Shown here piece by piece: positions 24,720 to 32,071 of a stretch of DNA of 40,905 bases (position 1 is its first letter; the number at the start of each line of letters is the position of its first letter). This DNA is from a virus: the IMG/VR virus record IMGVR_UViG_3300030061_002112, positions 1 to 40,905 of that record; one strand, written 5' to 3'. The notes under the pieces were generated by a model. That model saw nothing but the letters and a program-made list of their open reading frames with translations. It was not told the origin of the DNA and ran no database searches. The translations under genes were made by a program, and so were the position numbers.

Positions 24720-26142
24720 AAAATTCTTCACCGCTAATTTCTTTAGCGATGTTGACTTTATTCCGAAGGGACTTGATGATTTTTTCATCTACAGTCCCTT
24801 TGGCGACCAAATCAATATACAATACTGAATTTTTTTGTCCAATACGATGGGCTCTATCTTCTGACTGTATTCTTTTTTCTAAATCGTAATTATTCGAATA
24901 ATATATGACAGTACTTGCTTCAGTAAGTGTTATTCCATACCCACCTGTTTGTGTATTACCAATAAAAAACCTTACCTTTGATTTTGAATCTTGAAATTTA
25001 CGTATACATACTTGTCTTTCATCCGTAGGTGTAGCACCATAGTAAGTACAACAAGCATCTTCTCCATATTCTTTAACAATAGCATTTTTAATACGTTCAA
25101 TGTCATGAATATAATTAGCCCAGATAATTACTTTTCCAGTAGTTTCACCTAATATTTGCATTAATTCATCAAGTCTATTATTTTTAAGATCCAATGTTTC
25201 ACCACTATCTGTTTTCATATGACCACATGTTATTTGATGTAACCTTATTAATTGTGTTAAAACATTGACAGCTGTAAGTGATTCACCTTTTAGTATAGTC
25301 ATAGCATTAGTTTTCATTTCACTATATGCTTGCTGCTGTTCATCAGTTAATTCTACTTCACGTCTTGTATATACTTTATCTGGTAGGTCCAAGCAGTCTT
25401 TCTTCAATATACGGTATGAGTGAGGTGATACTAATTGTCCTAATTGTGCCAAGTTTTTAAACTTAACTATTTTTTGATATTTATGCGTGCCACCAGCGGC
25501 ATTTGCTGTTATAACAACTGCATAGCGAGTTCTAAATGCATAATAACTTTGTTGACCAAGTATTTCAGGATCCAGGAAGTCCATTTGAGCCCATAGGTCC
25601 ATTGGCGACTGGGTCACTGGAGATCCTGTCAATATTCGTCGGTATTTGGATTCTTTGGCTAATGATAAAATATTTTTAGTTCTTTTAGCTTGTGGATTTT
25701 TAATAGCTGTACTTTCATCCACTATCATCATAGATCTGCCAATTAAAAATAAATGAGCAAATTCAACACCTTTCTTTGTAGATAATGCTTCAACATTTAT
25801 TACCATTATTTTAAATCTAAAATCATCTGCACTTTTAATATCTTTTAATTGTTGTTTATAAGTAGCACTTGTAGATTGTTTCCAAGCAACAACATGCTTT
25901 TCTACATAATCAGGTACATGTGTAGGAATTTCTTGATCAATCCAATTCATATATGTTCCTTTTGGTGCAACTATGAGCACTCTATCTATTTTACCTTTGT
26001 TATACAATATACAAGCATTATCTAACGCTATTTTAGATTTACCTGTGCCCATTTCTGCAAATATAGCAAATGCTTCTTTGTTCCAGCATTTTTTTAACGC
26101 ATCTTTTTGATGCTCATAGGGTTCTGTTTTAAATTTATACAT
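24706..26142 (-). CDS. SNF2-family (SF2) helicase/translocase
   Basis: A 478-aa ATPase. Motifs in order: Q-like 'YEHQKDAL', Walker A 'AEMGTGKSK' (K35), 'VLIVAPKGTYMNW', Walker B 'MMIVDESTAIKN' (DEST), motif III 'ILTGSPVTQSP', and C-terminal helicase motifs 'VRFFIGNTQTGGYGITLTEA' and 'SEDRAHRIGQKNSVLYIDLV'. This compact SNF2 type is common in phages, often near replication genes, and may remodel forks or remove bound proteins. The frame is open to an ATG at 26163; the ATG at 26142 is chosen because it overlaps the upstream stop (ATGTATAA). No clear ribosome site precedes either, so translation is probably coupled. The gene converges with hsp20. Confidence 0.88.
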   Translation of the reverse strand: MYKFKTEPYEHQKDALKKCWNKEAFAIFAEMGTGKSKIALDNACILYNKGKIDRVLIVAPKGTYMNWIDQEIPTHVPDYVEKHVVAWKQSTSATYKQQLKDIKSADDFRFKIMVINVEALSTKKGVEFAHLFLIGRSMMIVDESTAIKNPQAKRTKNILSLAKESKYRRILTGSPVTQSPMDLWAQMDFLDPEILGQQSYYAFRTRYAVVITANAAGGTHKYQKIVKFKNLAQLGQLVSPHSYRILKKDCLDLPDKVYTRREVELTDEQQQAYSEMKTNAMTILKGESLTAVNVLTQLIRLHQITCGHMKTDSGETLDLKNNRLDELMQILGETTGKVIIWANYIHDIERIKNAIVKEYGEDACCTYYGATPTDERQVCIRKFQDSKSKVRFFIGNTQTGGYGITLTEASTVIYYSNNYDLEKRIQSEDRAHRIGQKNSVLYIDLVAKGTVDEKIIKSLRNKVNIAKEISGEEFSNWI

Positions 26143-26647
26143 TGGCATAATATGGATCTGCATCTAAACTTTGAAACCATTTAGGTGGATGTTTCCATTC
26201 TCCAATTTTGTGTATGTAATAATCTCTGTACGCGCGCACATAATTAGCACATTTAAATTCATCCGGCATACATTGTGGGGGCTCTGTTATATTTGTAATA
26301 TCAGCATCACCACCTTGAAATGTAAACCATGATCCACATAAAGCATGTAATGTTTGTATTAATTTTTCTGATTTATGAAATTTATTATAACGGGCTGTAT
26401 ATTCTTTAGATAATGCTAAGCCATGCTCACATGCCCACATATAATTATCTTTTGTGTGACTAACCCATTGCGTCATAGGGTGATTTTCATAAGCTGGTTT
26501 ATATATACCAGGTGTATTAACATATTTAAATTTATGGGCTCCTGTAGATAACATTTGAGCCGTTTCTAATATCATTTTTACAACGTGTTTATCACATTGA
26601 GCTTTAGCAGCACGAGATGGATCCTTATGCAGGAAAAAAATATTCAT
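26135..26647 (-). CDS. Conserved phage protein of unknown function (CDKHVVKMI family)
   Basis: A 170-aa protein starting 'NIFFLHKDPSRAAKAQCDKH' and 'VVKMILETAQMLSTGAHKF', followed by 'AYENHPMTQWVSHTKDNYMW' and 'ACEHGLALSKEYTARYNKFH'. I recognise this as a family found in many phages with conserved Cys, His, Trp and Arg, possibly catalytic, but no function is established to my knowledge. It is translated before the SNF2 helicase and overlaps it, sharing the leftward promoter in the 26648-26716 gap. A role in nucleotide or DNA metabolism is only inferred from this pairing. Confidence 0.7.
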   Translation of the reverse strand: MNIFFLHKDPSRAAKAQCDKHVVKMILETAQMLSTGAHKFKYVNTPGIYKPAYENHPMTQWVSHTKDNYMWACEHGLALSKEYTARYNKFHKSEKLIQTLHALCGSWFTFQGGDADITNITEPPQCMPDEFKCANYVRAYRDYYIHKIGEWKHPPKWFQSLDADPYYANV

Positions 26648-26664
26648 ATGTACCTTTCTTAATT

Positions 26665-26704
26665 CTTGACACGACGTATATATTAATATAGAAGGATTGT
26701 CAAG
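26665..26704. promoter_or_regulatory. Symmetric divergent promoter pair
   Basis: The 69-bp gap between divergent genes contains a perfect 7-bp inverted repeat: CTTGACA at 26665-26671 and TGTCAAG at 26698-26704. Each is a consensus -35 box (TTGACA) for one direction. AT-rich -10 candidates lie between them: TATAGA at 26687-26692 for the + strand (15 nt spacing; TAGAAG at 17 nt) and TATATA/TATACG on the - strand. The -35 box of each promoter falls about where the other would start, so only one polymerase can bind at a time. A purine-rich ribosome site (AAGAAAGAAG) precedes the + gene. Confidence 0.65.
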
Positions 26705-26716
26705 AAAGAAGAAAAT

Positions 26717-27031
26717 ATGACCGTATACATTTTACAAGATATGGGTGTAAATTTTAGATCTGCTGAAGAGTACGGAGATTTAAAAGTTATTTTACCACAT
26801 AATAAAAATATTATTTTATCATCTGGACCAGTGGCGCATAAACTAAAAAAAGAGTTATCCACATTTTGTGATGATGACTACTTGTTATTAATTGGTGATC
26901 CTGCTATAATTGCCATAGCGGGTGCAATTGCCAGTGAAATGAATCTAGGCAAATTTAAAGTACTTCGGTGGGATCGGAATGAATCACGATACTACGACAT
27001 AGAAATAGACTTGAAAGGTAAAAATGAATAA
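26717..27031 (+). CDS. Unknown early protein, first gene of the replication operon
   Basis: A 104-aa protein that seems to have an alpha/beta fold: strands 'TVYILQDMGVNF', 'KNIILSSGPVAHKL' and 'DYLLLIGDPAIIAIAGAIA', then a charged end (LRWDRNESRYYDIEIDL). It is the first gene after the divergent promoter and overlaps the next gene by 8 nt. The arrangement 'LLLIGDPAIIAIAGAI' is typical of a short protein often found at the start of marine podovirus replication modules; function unknown. Confidence 0.6.
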   Translation: MTVYILQDMGVNFRSAEEYGDLKVILPHNKNIILSSGPVAHKLKKELSTFCDDDYLLLIGDPAIIAIAGAIASEMNLGKFKVLRWDRNESRYYDIEIDLKGKNE

Positions 27032-27572
27032 TTTAATTAATCAGATGAAACAAGATGCGGGGAGCACGGCCCAGGACAACATGGGTAAGATTGGTGCAGT
27101 TGCAAATGATGTAGCAGACACCGATAAAGAAATTTCTGATTTAGAAGATCAGATTAAAAAGAAAAAAGATTATAAAAAACATTTAGCAGAAAATGTATTA
27201 CCTAATCTTTTTGCAGAGGTAGGATTATCAGAATTAAAACTAGCAGACGGCAGACACTTAAAGGTTTCCAATTATTATGGTGCATCTATTAAAGAAGCTA
27301 AAAAAGAAGCAGCATTTGATTGGCTAAGAAACAATGGATTTGGTGATTTAATAAAGAACCAAGTTTCTTGTAGCTTTGGGAGGGATGAAGATGAGAAAGC
27401 TAGAGGATTGATTGATACTTTGAATCAAAAGGGATATCAATCTTCACAACGTGAATGGGTCGAACCTTCCACCCTTCGCGCTTTCATACGAGAGCAACAT
27501 GAAGCAGGTAAAGCATTACCTATGGATTTGTTAGGTGCTTTCGTAGGACAAAAAACAACGATAAAAGAGTAA
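27024..27572 (+). CDS. Unknown replication-module protein with coiled coil
   Basis: A 182-aa protein. Residues 30-60 are a charged coiled coil (ADTDKEISDLEDQIKKKKDY). A conserved-looking core follows (LPNLFAEVGLSELKLADGR, 'NYYGASIKEAKKEAAFDWLR', 'NNGFGDLIKNQVSCSFGRDE'), and the end is 'WVEPSTLRAFIREQHEAGK' and 'ALPMDLLGAFVGQKT'. The same kind of protein sits directly before the SSB-like gene in other marine phages, so a DNA-binding or nuclease-control role is plausible but unproven. A GGAGAACGG ribosome site for the SSB-like gene lies just after its stop. Confidence 0.6.
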   Translation: MNNLINQMKQDAGSTAQDNMGKIGAVANDVADTDKEISDLEDQIKKKKDYKKHLAENVLPNLFAEVGLSELKLADGRHLKVSNYYGASIKEAKKEAAFDWLRNNGFGDLIKNQVSCSFGRDEDEKARGLIDTLNQKGYQSSQREWVEPSTLRAFIREQHEAGKALPMDLLGAFVGQKTTIKE

Positions 27573-27586
27573 AGGAGAACGGCCCT

Positions 27587-28390
27587 ATGGCACAGACTAA
27601 AGCAGTTGCGAAAGCAGCAAAATTAGATCTAGCAATTCTTGCTAGTGATTCAAAAGATGCAAGTGGATTTGGCAATCTTGACATGTCAAGAGATGTTATG
27701 ATTCCTTACATCAATATACTACAAACAACTAGCCCTCAACTTAATCCATCTAAAGCGGAATATGTTGAAGGAGCAAAAGTGGGACAGTTTTATAATACTG
27801 TTTCACAAGAAGTAAGCACTTCACTCAATGTGATACCGGTGCTTTACCAACTAAAATATGTGGAATGGAAACCACGTGAAACTGGTGGTGGATTAGTAGA
27901 AATGCATGATGCCGATAGTGGTATTTTAGGCAAAACTACTCGTGACAAAGTAACATATAAAGATGTTCTTTCTAACGGCAATTATATTGCTACAACAGCA
28001 TACCATTATGTAATGGTTCAAAATAAAGATGGGAATTGGTCCCAAGCTGTAATTAGCATGACATCCACTCAATTAAAAAAGAGTAGACGTTGGAATAGTC
28101 TGATGTTAACTCAAAAAGTTGAGGGTCCATCGGGAAGTTTTACTCCACCAACTTATGCAATCATTTACAAACTATCAACAGTTAGTGAGTCTAATGATCG
28201 TGGTAGCTGGTTTGGATATCAAGTTGAGAAAACCGGTCAAGTAGAAGATGCTTCAATTTATAACGAAGCTAAATTATTTTCAACCGCAGCATCAAGAGGA
28301 GATGTCGAAGCTAAACCTGTCGTAGAAGGAGAACCTGCAAAAGTAGCGCCTCAATCTAACAAAACAGAAAGCGAAGACGTACCCTTTTAG
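27587..28390 (+). CDS. Putative single-stranded DNA-binding protein
   Basis: A 267-aa protein with a beta-rich middle (IPYINILQTTSPQLNPSKAE, 'SLNVIPVLYQLKYVEWKPRE', 'GSFTPPTYAIIYKLSTVSES'), a disordered linker, and an acidic terminus 'SEDVPF'. The last residues copy the tip of bacterial SSB proteins (DDDIPF in E. coli), which binds primase, exonucleases and polymerase clamps. It lies directly before primase. The N-terminal 20 residues are Ala/Lys-rich. I assign SSB function from the C-terminal tip, gene order and size; no classic OB-fold signature is obvious. A hairpin spans its stop codon. Confidence 0.65.
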   Translation: MAQTKAVAKAAKLDLAILASDSKDASGFGNLDMSRDVMIPYINILQTTSPQLNPSKAEYVEGAKVGQFYNTVSQEVSTSLNVIPVLYQLKYVEWKPRETGGGLVEMHDADSGILGKTTRDKVTYKDVLSNGNYIATTAYHYVMVQNKDGNWSQAVISMTSTQLKKSRRWNSLMLTQKVEGPSGSFTPPTYAIIYKLSTVSESNDRGSWFGYQVEKTGQVEDASIYNEAKLFSTAASRGDVEAKPVVEGEPAKVAPQSNKTESEDVPF

Positions 28391-28401
28391 GGAACGTCTT
28401 C
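28373..28401 (+). terminator. Strong hairpin across the SSB-like stop codon (attenuator/processing candidate)
   Basis: GAAGACGT (28373-28380) pairs with ACGTCTTC (28394-28401). After one A/A mismatch, CCC (28382-28384) pairs with GGG (28390-28392) around a TTTTA loop. The TAG stop at 28388-28390 lies in the loop and upper stem. No T-tract follows, so it is not a standard intrinsic terminator; partial termination, RNA processing or 3' protection of the upstream message are likelier. The primase ribosome site begins 10 nt later. Confidence 0.6.
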
Positions 28402-28419
28402 TACACAACTGGAGGTTTA

Positions 28420-29910
28420 GTGGAAGAATTCAAATCTATATTTGAAGGTTTAGACGTGGCTTATGGTCAGCATCAATCCGAAGGGAAGCGTGCTGACGGT
28501 AAGCAGGAAGGTAAATCTTATATTGTTAAAAAACTTGTTACAGATGACTTATGGCAGGCGCACCTTGATGGTGAAGGGCCTTCTTTGGGTATTATTCCTA
28601 TCATGGCTGATAATACATCCCGTTGGGGCTGTATTGATATTGATACTTATCCTATTGATTACAGAAAAATAATAAATAGTATTCGCACTTTACAATTACC
28701 CTTAGTGCCTTGCCGCTCCAAGAGTGGTGGATTACATATTTTTTTATTTCTTAAAAAACCAATCGCCGCAAAATTAATAAGAGCGAAGTTACGAGAGGCT
28801 GCATCAGCGTTAGGATACGCGGACGTAGAAGTATTTCCGAAACAATCAACCATATTAATAGAAAAAGGAGACTTAGGAAATTTTTTAAATCTTCCATATT
28901 ATAATGCCAAAAATTCAACTAGATATGCCTACAAAGATGATGGAACAGCAGCGTCATTGCTGGAGTTCATAGAACTATACAATAGATATGCATTAGATAA
29001 TATAGACAAAGTTGCAATCAAGGTATCTGATGAAGTCATACCTGATGGTCCTCCTTGTCTTCAACAATTATGTACACAAGGATTTCCAGAAGGCACACGC
29101 AACAATGGATTATTTAATATAGGAGTTTTTTTACGTAAATTAGATGCTGATAACTGGAAAGCATTATTAGAAAAACATAATCAACAATACATGAATCCAC
29201 CATTAGCTGCTTCTGAAGTAGTTATTGTACAAAAACAATTAGAGAAAAAAGATTATAATTATAGATGTAAGGAACCACCTATTAATTCTTATTGTAATAC
29301 ACAAGTGTGTAAAACGCGTAAACATGGAATTGGGGGTAATGGAACATCATTAGAATTTAGTGCATTAACTAAACTAGAAACAGATCCACCTGTGTGGATT
29401 CTTAATGTAGGTGATGCACGTATGGAATTACAAACAGATGAGTTGCAAATACAAACAAAGTTTCAAAAGAAATGTATGAATTCTTTGAATACTATGCCTC
29501 CTCTTGTAAAACAATCAGTATGGCAGGAAAATATAGAAAGATTATTTATTAATCTTATTAAAATTCCTGTTTCTGACGATGGGTCTGTGGCAGGTCAATT
29601 TGAAGCTTTCCTCCAGGAGTTTTGTACTGACCGTGCCCAGGCTCAGAATAGAGATGAATTATTACTACGTAAACCTTGGACAGAAAATGGTATTACATGG
29701 TTTAGATTAAAGGATCTTTTAGATTATCTTACTCGTAATAAATTTACTCATTATAATACAGGTCAACTTGTACAAGCTTTACGTAGATTAGATGGTAAGA
29801 GTGAGAAGTACAATCTTAAAGGTAGAACAGTTAGAGTGTGGGGTGTGCCTGCATACCAACAACAAGACTCAGCGTTTGATATAAAGGAGGTTGATGGTGC
29901 CCCATTTTAA
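28420..29910 (+). CDS. AEP-type DNA primase (TOTE-primase-like)
   Basis: A 496-aa protein starting at GTG with GGAGG 4 nt upstream. The catalytic domain of archaeo-eukaryotic primases is clear: 'WGCIDIDTYPIDY' (D73, D75, metal binding), 'CRSKSGGLHIFLFLKKP' (S-x-G-x-H, nucleotide binding), 'DVEVFPKQS' and 'LGNFLNLPYYN'. A PriCT-like helical part follows (FPEGTRNNGLFNIGVFLRK), then a Cys cluster, 'YRCKEPPINSYCNTQVCKT', that may bind zinc or an Fe-S cluster. The C-terminus is a separate winged-helix-like region (WFRLKDLLDYLTRNKFTHYN) and ends 'EVDGAPF', similar to the SSB tip. This replaces the TOPRIM primase of T7-type phages. The HNH gene overlaps its end. Confidence 0.85.
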   Translation: MEEFKSIFEGLDVAYGQHQSEGKRADGKQEGKSYIVKKLVTDDLWQAHLDGEGPSLGIIPIMADNTSRWGCIDIDTYPIDYRKIINSIRTLQLPLVPCRSKSGGLHIFLFLKKPIAAKLIRAKLREAASALGYADVEVFPKQSTILIEKGDLGNFLNLPYYNAKNSTRYAYKDDGTAASLLEFIELYNRYALDNIDKVAIKVSDEVIPDGPPCLQQLCTQGFPEGTRNNGLFNIGVFLRKLDADNWKALLEKHNQQYMNPPLAASEVVIVQKQLEKKDYNYRCKEPPINSYCNTQVCKTRKHGIGGNGTSLEFSALTKLETDPPVWILNVGDARMELQTDELQIQTKFQKKCMNSLNTMPPLVKQSVWQENIERLFINLIKIPVSDDGSVAGQFEAFLQEFCTDRAQAQNRDELLLRKPWTENGITWFRLKDLLDYLTRNKFTHYNTGQLVQALRRLDGKSEKYNLKGRTVRVWGVPAYQQQDSAFDIKEVDGAPF

Positions 29911-30292
29911 ATTTGGTGACGTAAGAGAAGATGGTTACATCTATGTTGGTAAAAGATATGGTAGAGAAGGCGGAGATTGGAGAAGCCCGGAAGCATATGA
30001 AAAATACAAAGAAAGAAATCGTATAAAGAAAAAGAAAAAATATGATCAAATAGCTAGTTTAGTAAACAAATATAAATTAGAAAGAGGATGCGCTCATTGT
30101 GGTTATAAAGATGAGCCAGTAGCTTTAGATTTTCATCACGAAAATAGAGAGGATAAAATTATAAATGTTTCTTCTCATTGGAAAACTAGTTGGAAACAAT
30201 ATGAAAAAATGAAGGAAGAAATGAAAAAATGCATAGTTCTTTGTTCTAACTGTCATAGAATAGAGGAGAAAAGGATTAGAAATGAAAACTAA
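29897..30292 (+). CDS. HNH endonuclease (free-standing, homing-type)
   Basis: A protein of about 131 aa with a zinc-binding HNH fold: 'GCAHCGYKDEPVALDFHHEN' (C-x2-C and the catalytic His pair) and 'CIVLCSNCHRIEEKR' (second C-x2-C with the closing His). The N-terminal half is basic (KYKERNRIKKKKKYDQIASL) and probably binds DNA. Starts at TTG 29891, ATG 29894 and GTG 29897 all follow one AAGGAGG; GTG at 29897 has the best spacing (6 nt). It overlaps primase by 14 nt and the helicase start by 11 nt, so it is wedged between two essential genes, a typical position for a mobile homing nuclease. Confidence 0.85.
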   Translation: MPHFKFGDVREDGYIYVGKRYGREGGDWRSPEAYEKYKERNRIKKKKKYDQIASLVNKYKLERGCAHCGYKDEPVALDFHHENREDKIINVSSHWKTSWKQYEKMKEEMKKCIVLCSNCHRIEEKRIRNEN

Positions 30293-31781
30293 AATTATAC
30301 TTGGTCCTCCTGGTACAGGAAAGACACACAACTTATTAAATTTAGTAGAACAAGAGTTAGCTAAGGGTACACCACCAGACCGTATTGCATTTGTAGCTTT
30401 TACAAAGAAAGCGGCTAGTGAAGCGAGGGACCGGGCAATGAAACAATTTAATTTGGAGGAACAACATCTTCCATATTTTAGAACTTTACATTCATTTGCA
30501 TTTCAGCAATTAGGATTAACAAAGTCAGAAGTTATGTCACGTGATAATTACAAAGAGTTTGGGCAAACATTTGGCATGGATCTAGGATCTGTATCTGATG
30601 GAGTAGATGCAGGTGGGGTATTTACAGTTGATAATCAACTTTTATCGGAAGTTAATTTAGCACGTATGAAATGTATGGTTTTAGAAAAACATTATAATAA
30701 TTCTAATTTAGATGTATCTTGGCACGCACTTTTAAGAGCAGAACGTTCTTTGGAAGAATTTAAAAAGAAAAAAGAAATATTAGATTTTACAGATATGATA
30801 GAAATGTACATTGAATCTGGAATGATTCCAAAGTTAGATGTAGTTTTTATAGATGAGGCACAAGATTTATGTGCTTTACAATGGCGTATGGTACATAAAA
30901 TTTGCCAAAATGCTAAACAAGTGTACATAAGTGGTGATGATGATCAGGCAATATATCGTTGGGCTGGTGCAGATGTAGATCATTTAATAAGATTAAGAGG
31001 TGAGAGAGAAGTGTTACAACAATCATACAGATGTTCAAAAGTTATACAAAATTGCTCACAAAGAATAATTGGACGTGTAAGAAATCGTATACCTAAAAGG
31101 TGGTATGGTACAAAAACTAGAGGTTTAGTACAATATCATGCTTATCCTGATAGTGTAAACGTGGGGAATGAAAATTGGCTTATAATGGCAAGAACTAATT
31201 ATTTACTTGATGAAATAGAGAGAGATATAAGATTACAGGGTTTATTTTATAAAAGAAATAATCGTTTACCTATATCACAAAAGCTATTAAACGCTACAGC
31301 TGCATGGAAAAAATTAAATGGTGGTGAACGAATAGAATTAACAGAAGTAAAAGATATATATTCTTATATGTCATCAGAAATAGGAATAGAACGTGGTCAC
31401 AAAAGTTTGAGAACAGCAAATCTAGAAAACTATGAGTTGGAAGATTTAGTCATGCATCATGGTTTACTTGTGGCGGGGAGACCTTGGGACGTAGCATTTG
31501 ATAAAGTTGGTACGCGTGATAAAGAGTTTTTAAGATCTATTGAAACAAGGAATAGAGATTTTACAAAGAGTGATCCCAAGATTCATTTAAGCACAATTCA
31601 TGGTGCTAAAGGAGGAGAAGCAGATAATGTAATGTTGCTTACAGACTTATCAAGAAAGTCACAAGAAGCAATGGAAAAGGATTCAGATGATGAATGCCGT
31701 GTGTTTTATGTAGCAGCCACACGTGCTCGTAACGAGCTACATGTAGTACAACCACAAAGAGATGGAGGGTTTATAATATGA
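30282..31781 (+). CDS. UvrD/PcrA-like SF1 helicase
   Basis: A 499-aa helicase. Motifs in order: Walker A 'GPPGTGKT' (residues 8-15), Ia 'FVAFTKKAASEARDRA', 'FRTLHSFAFQQLG', II 'DVVFIDEAQDLCALQW', III 'YISGDDDQAIYRWAGAD', IV 'LQQSYRCSKVIQN', V 'IHLSTIHGAKGGEADNVML' and VI 'RVFYVAATRARNELHVVQP'. It is shorter than bacterial UvrD (about 720 aa), lacking much of the 1B/2B insertions. No DnaB-type helicase is visible in the window, so this could be the replicative helicase; repair or recombination use is the alternative. It overlaps HNH upstream and the next ATG downstream (TATGA). Confidence 0.92.
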   Translation: MKTKIILGPPGTGKTHNLLNLVEQELAKGTPPDRIAFVAFTKKAASEARDRAMKQFNLEEQHLPYFRTLHSFAFQQLGLTKSEVMSRDNYKEFGQTFGMDLGSVSDGVDAGGVFTVDNQLLSEVNLARMKCMVLEKHYNNSNLDVSWHALLRAERSLEEFKKKKEILDFTDMIEMYIESGMIPKLDVVFIDEAQDLCALQWRMVHKICQNAKQVYISGDDDQAIYRWAGADVDHLIRLRGEREVLQQSYRCSKVIQNCSQRIIGRVRNRIPKRWYGTKTRGLVQYHAYPDSVNVGNENWLIMARTNYLLDEIERDIRLQGLFYKRNNRLPISQKLLNATAAWKKLNGGERIELTEVKDIYSYMSSEIGIERGHKSLRTANLENYELEDLVMHHGLLVAGRPWDVAFDKVGTRDKEFLRSIETRNRDFTKSDPKIHLSTIHGAKGGEADNVMLLTDLSRKSQEAMEKDSDDECRVFYVAATRARNELHVVQPQRDGGFII

Positions 31782-32071
31782 CCAAAGAAGAAGTATTAGT
31801 TAAAGCTAAAGAACTTATTTCTAATGATAGAAATGAGTCACATGGAGATGCATTCAAGAACCACGCAGAAATTGCAGAGTTTTGGAATATATTTTTAGAT
31901 AATAAATTACAACCTATGGCAAGTATCACTGCACAGGACGTAGCAATTATGATGATACTACTAAAAGTTTCACGTTCCAATCAGGGAAAGAAATTTAACT
32001 TGGATAATTTTGTTGATATGGCAGGTTATTCAGCAATCGCAGGAGAAATTGGTGACGCAGGACTTATTTAA
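31778..32071 (+). CDS. Small conserved phage protein, DUF6378-like
   Basis: A 97-aa helical protein with 'ISNDRNESHGDAFKNHAEIA', 'EFWNIFLDNKLQPMASITAQ', 'DVAIMMILLKVSRSNQGKKF' and 'NLDNFVDMAGYSAIAGEIG'. The order (R...HGD, 'I...W', 'DVA.MM.LLK..R', 'D...D.AGY.A...E') is that of a family common in phages, which I recall as DUF6378, of unknown function. The arrangement of acidic helices is reminiscent of MazG-like nucleotide hydrolases, but I do not claim activity. It is coupled to the helicase upstream and its end overlaps the polymerase start by 20 nt. Confidence 0.7.
   Translation: MTKEEVLVKAKELISNDRNESHGDAFKNHAEIAEFWNIFLDNKLQPMASITAQDVAIMMILLKVSRSNQGKKFNLDNFVDMAGYSAIAGEIGDAGLI

Noticed and set aside
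26854-26862. Second consensus DnaA box (TTATCCACA)
   Set aside because: It lies inside a coding frame without an AT-rich tract beside it; a chance match is likely, which also weakens a little the value of a single box elsewhere.
28420-29910. TOTE conflict (defence) system
   Set aside because: Only the primase domain is similar; the helicase-nuclease partner of such systems is not fused here, and the gene sits in a normal replication operon.
32010-32051. Longer N-terminus of PolA from a TTG at 32010
   Set aside because: This part is the other frame of the DUF6378-like gene and lacks a ribosome site; GTG at 32052 follows AGGAG.
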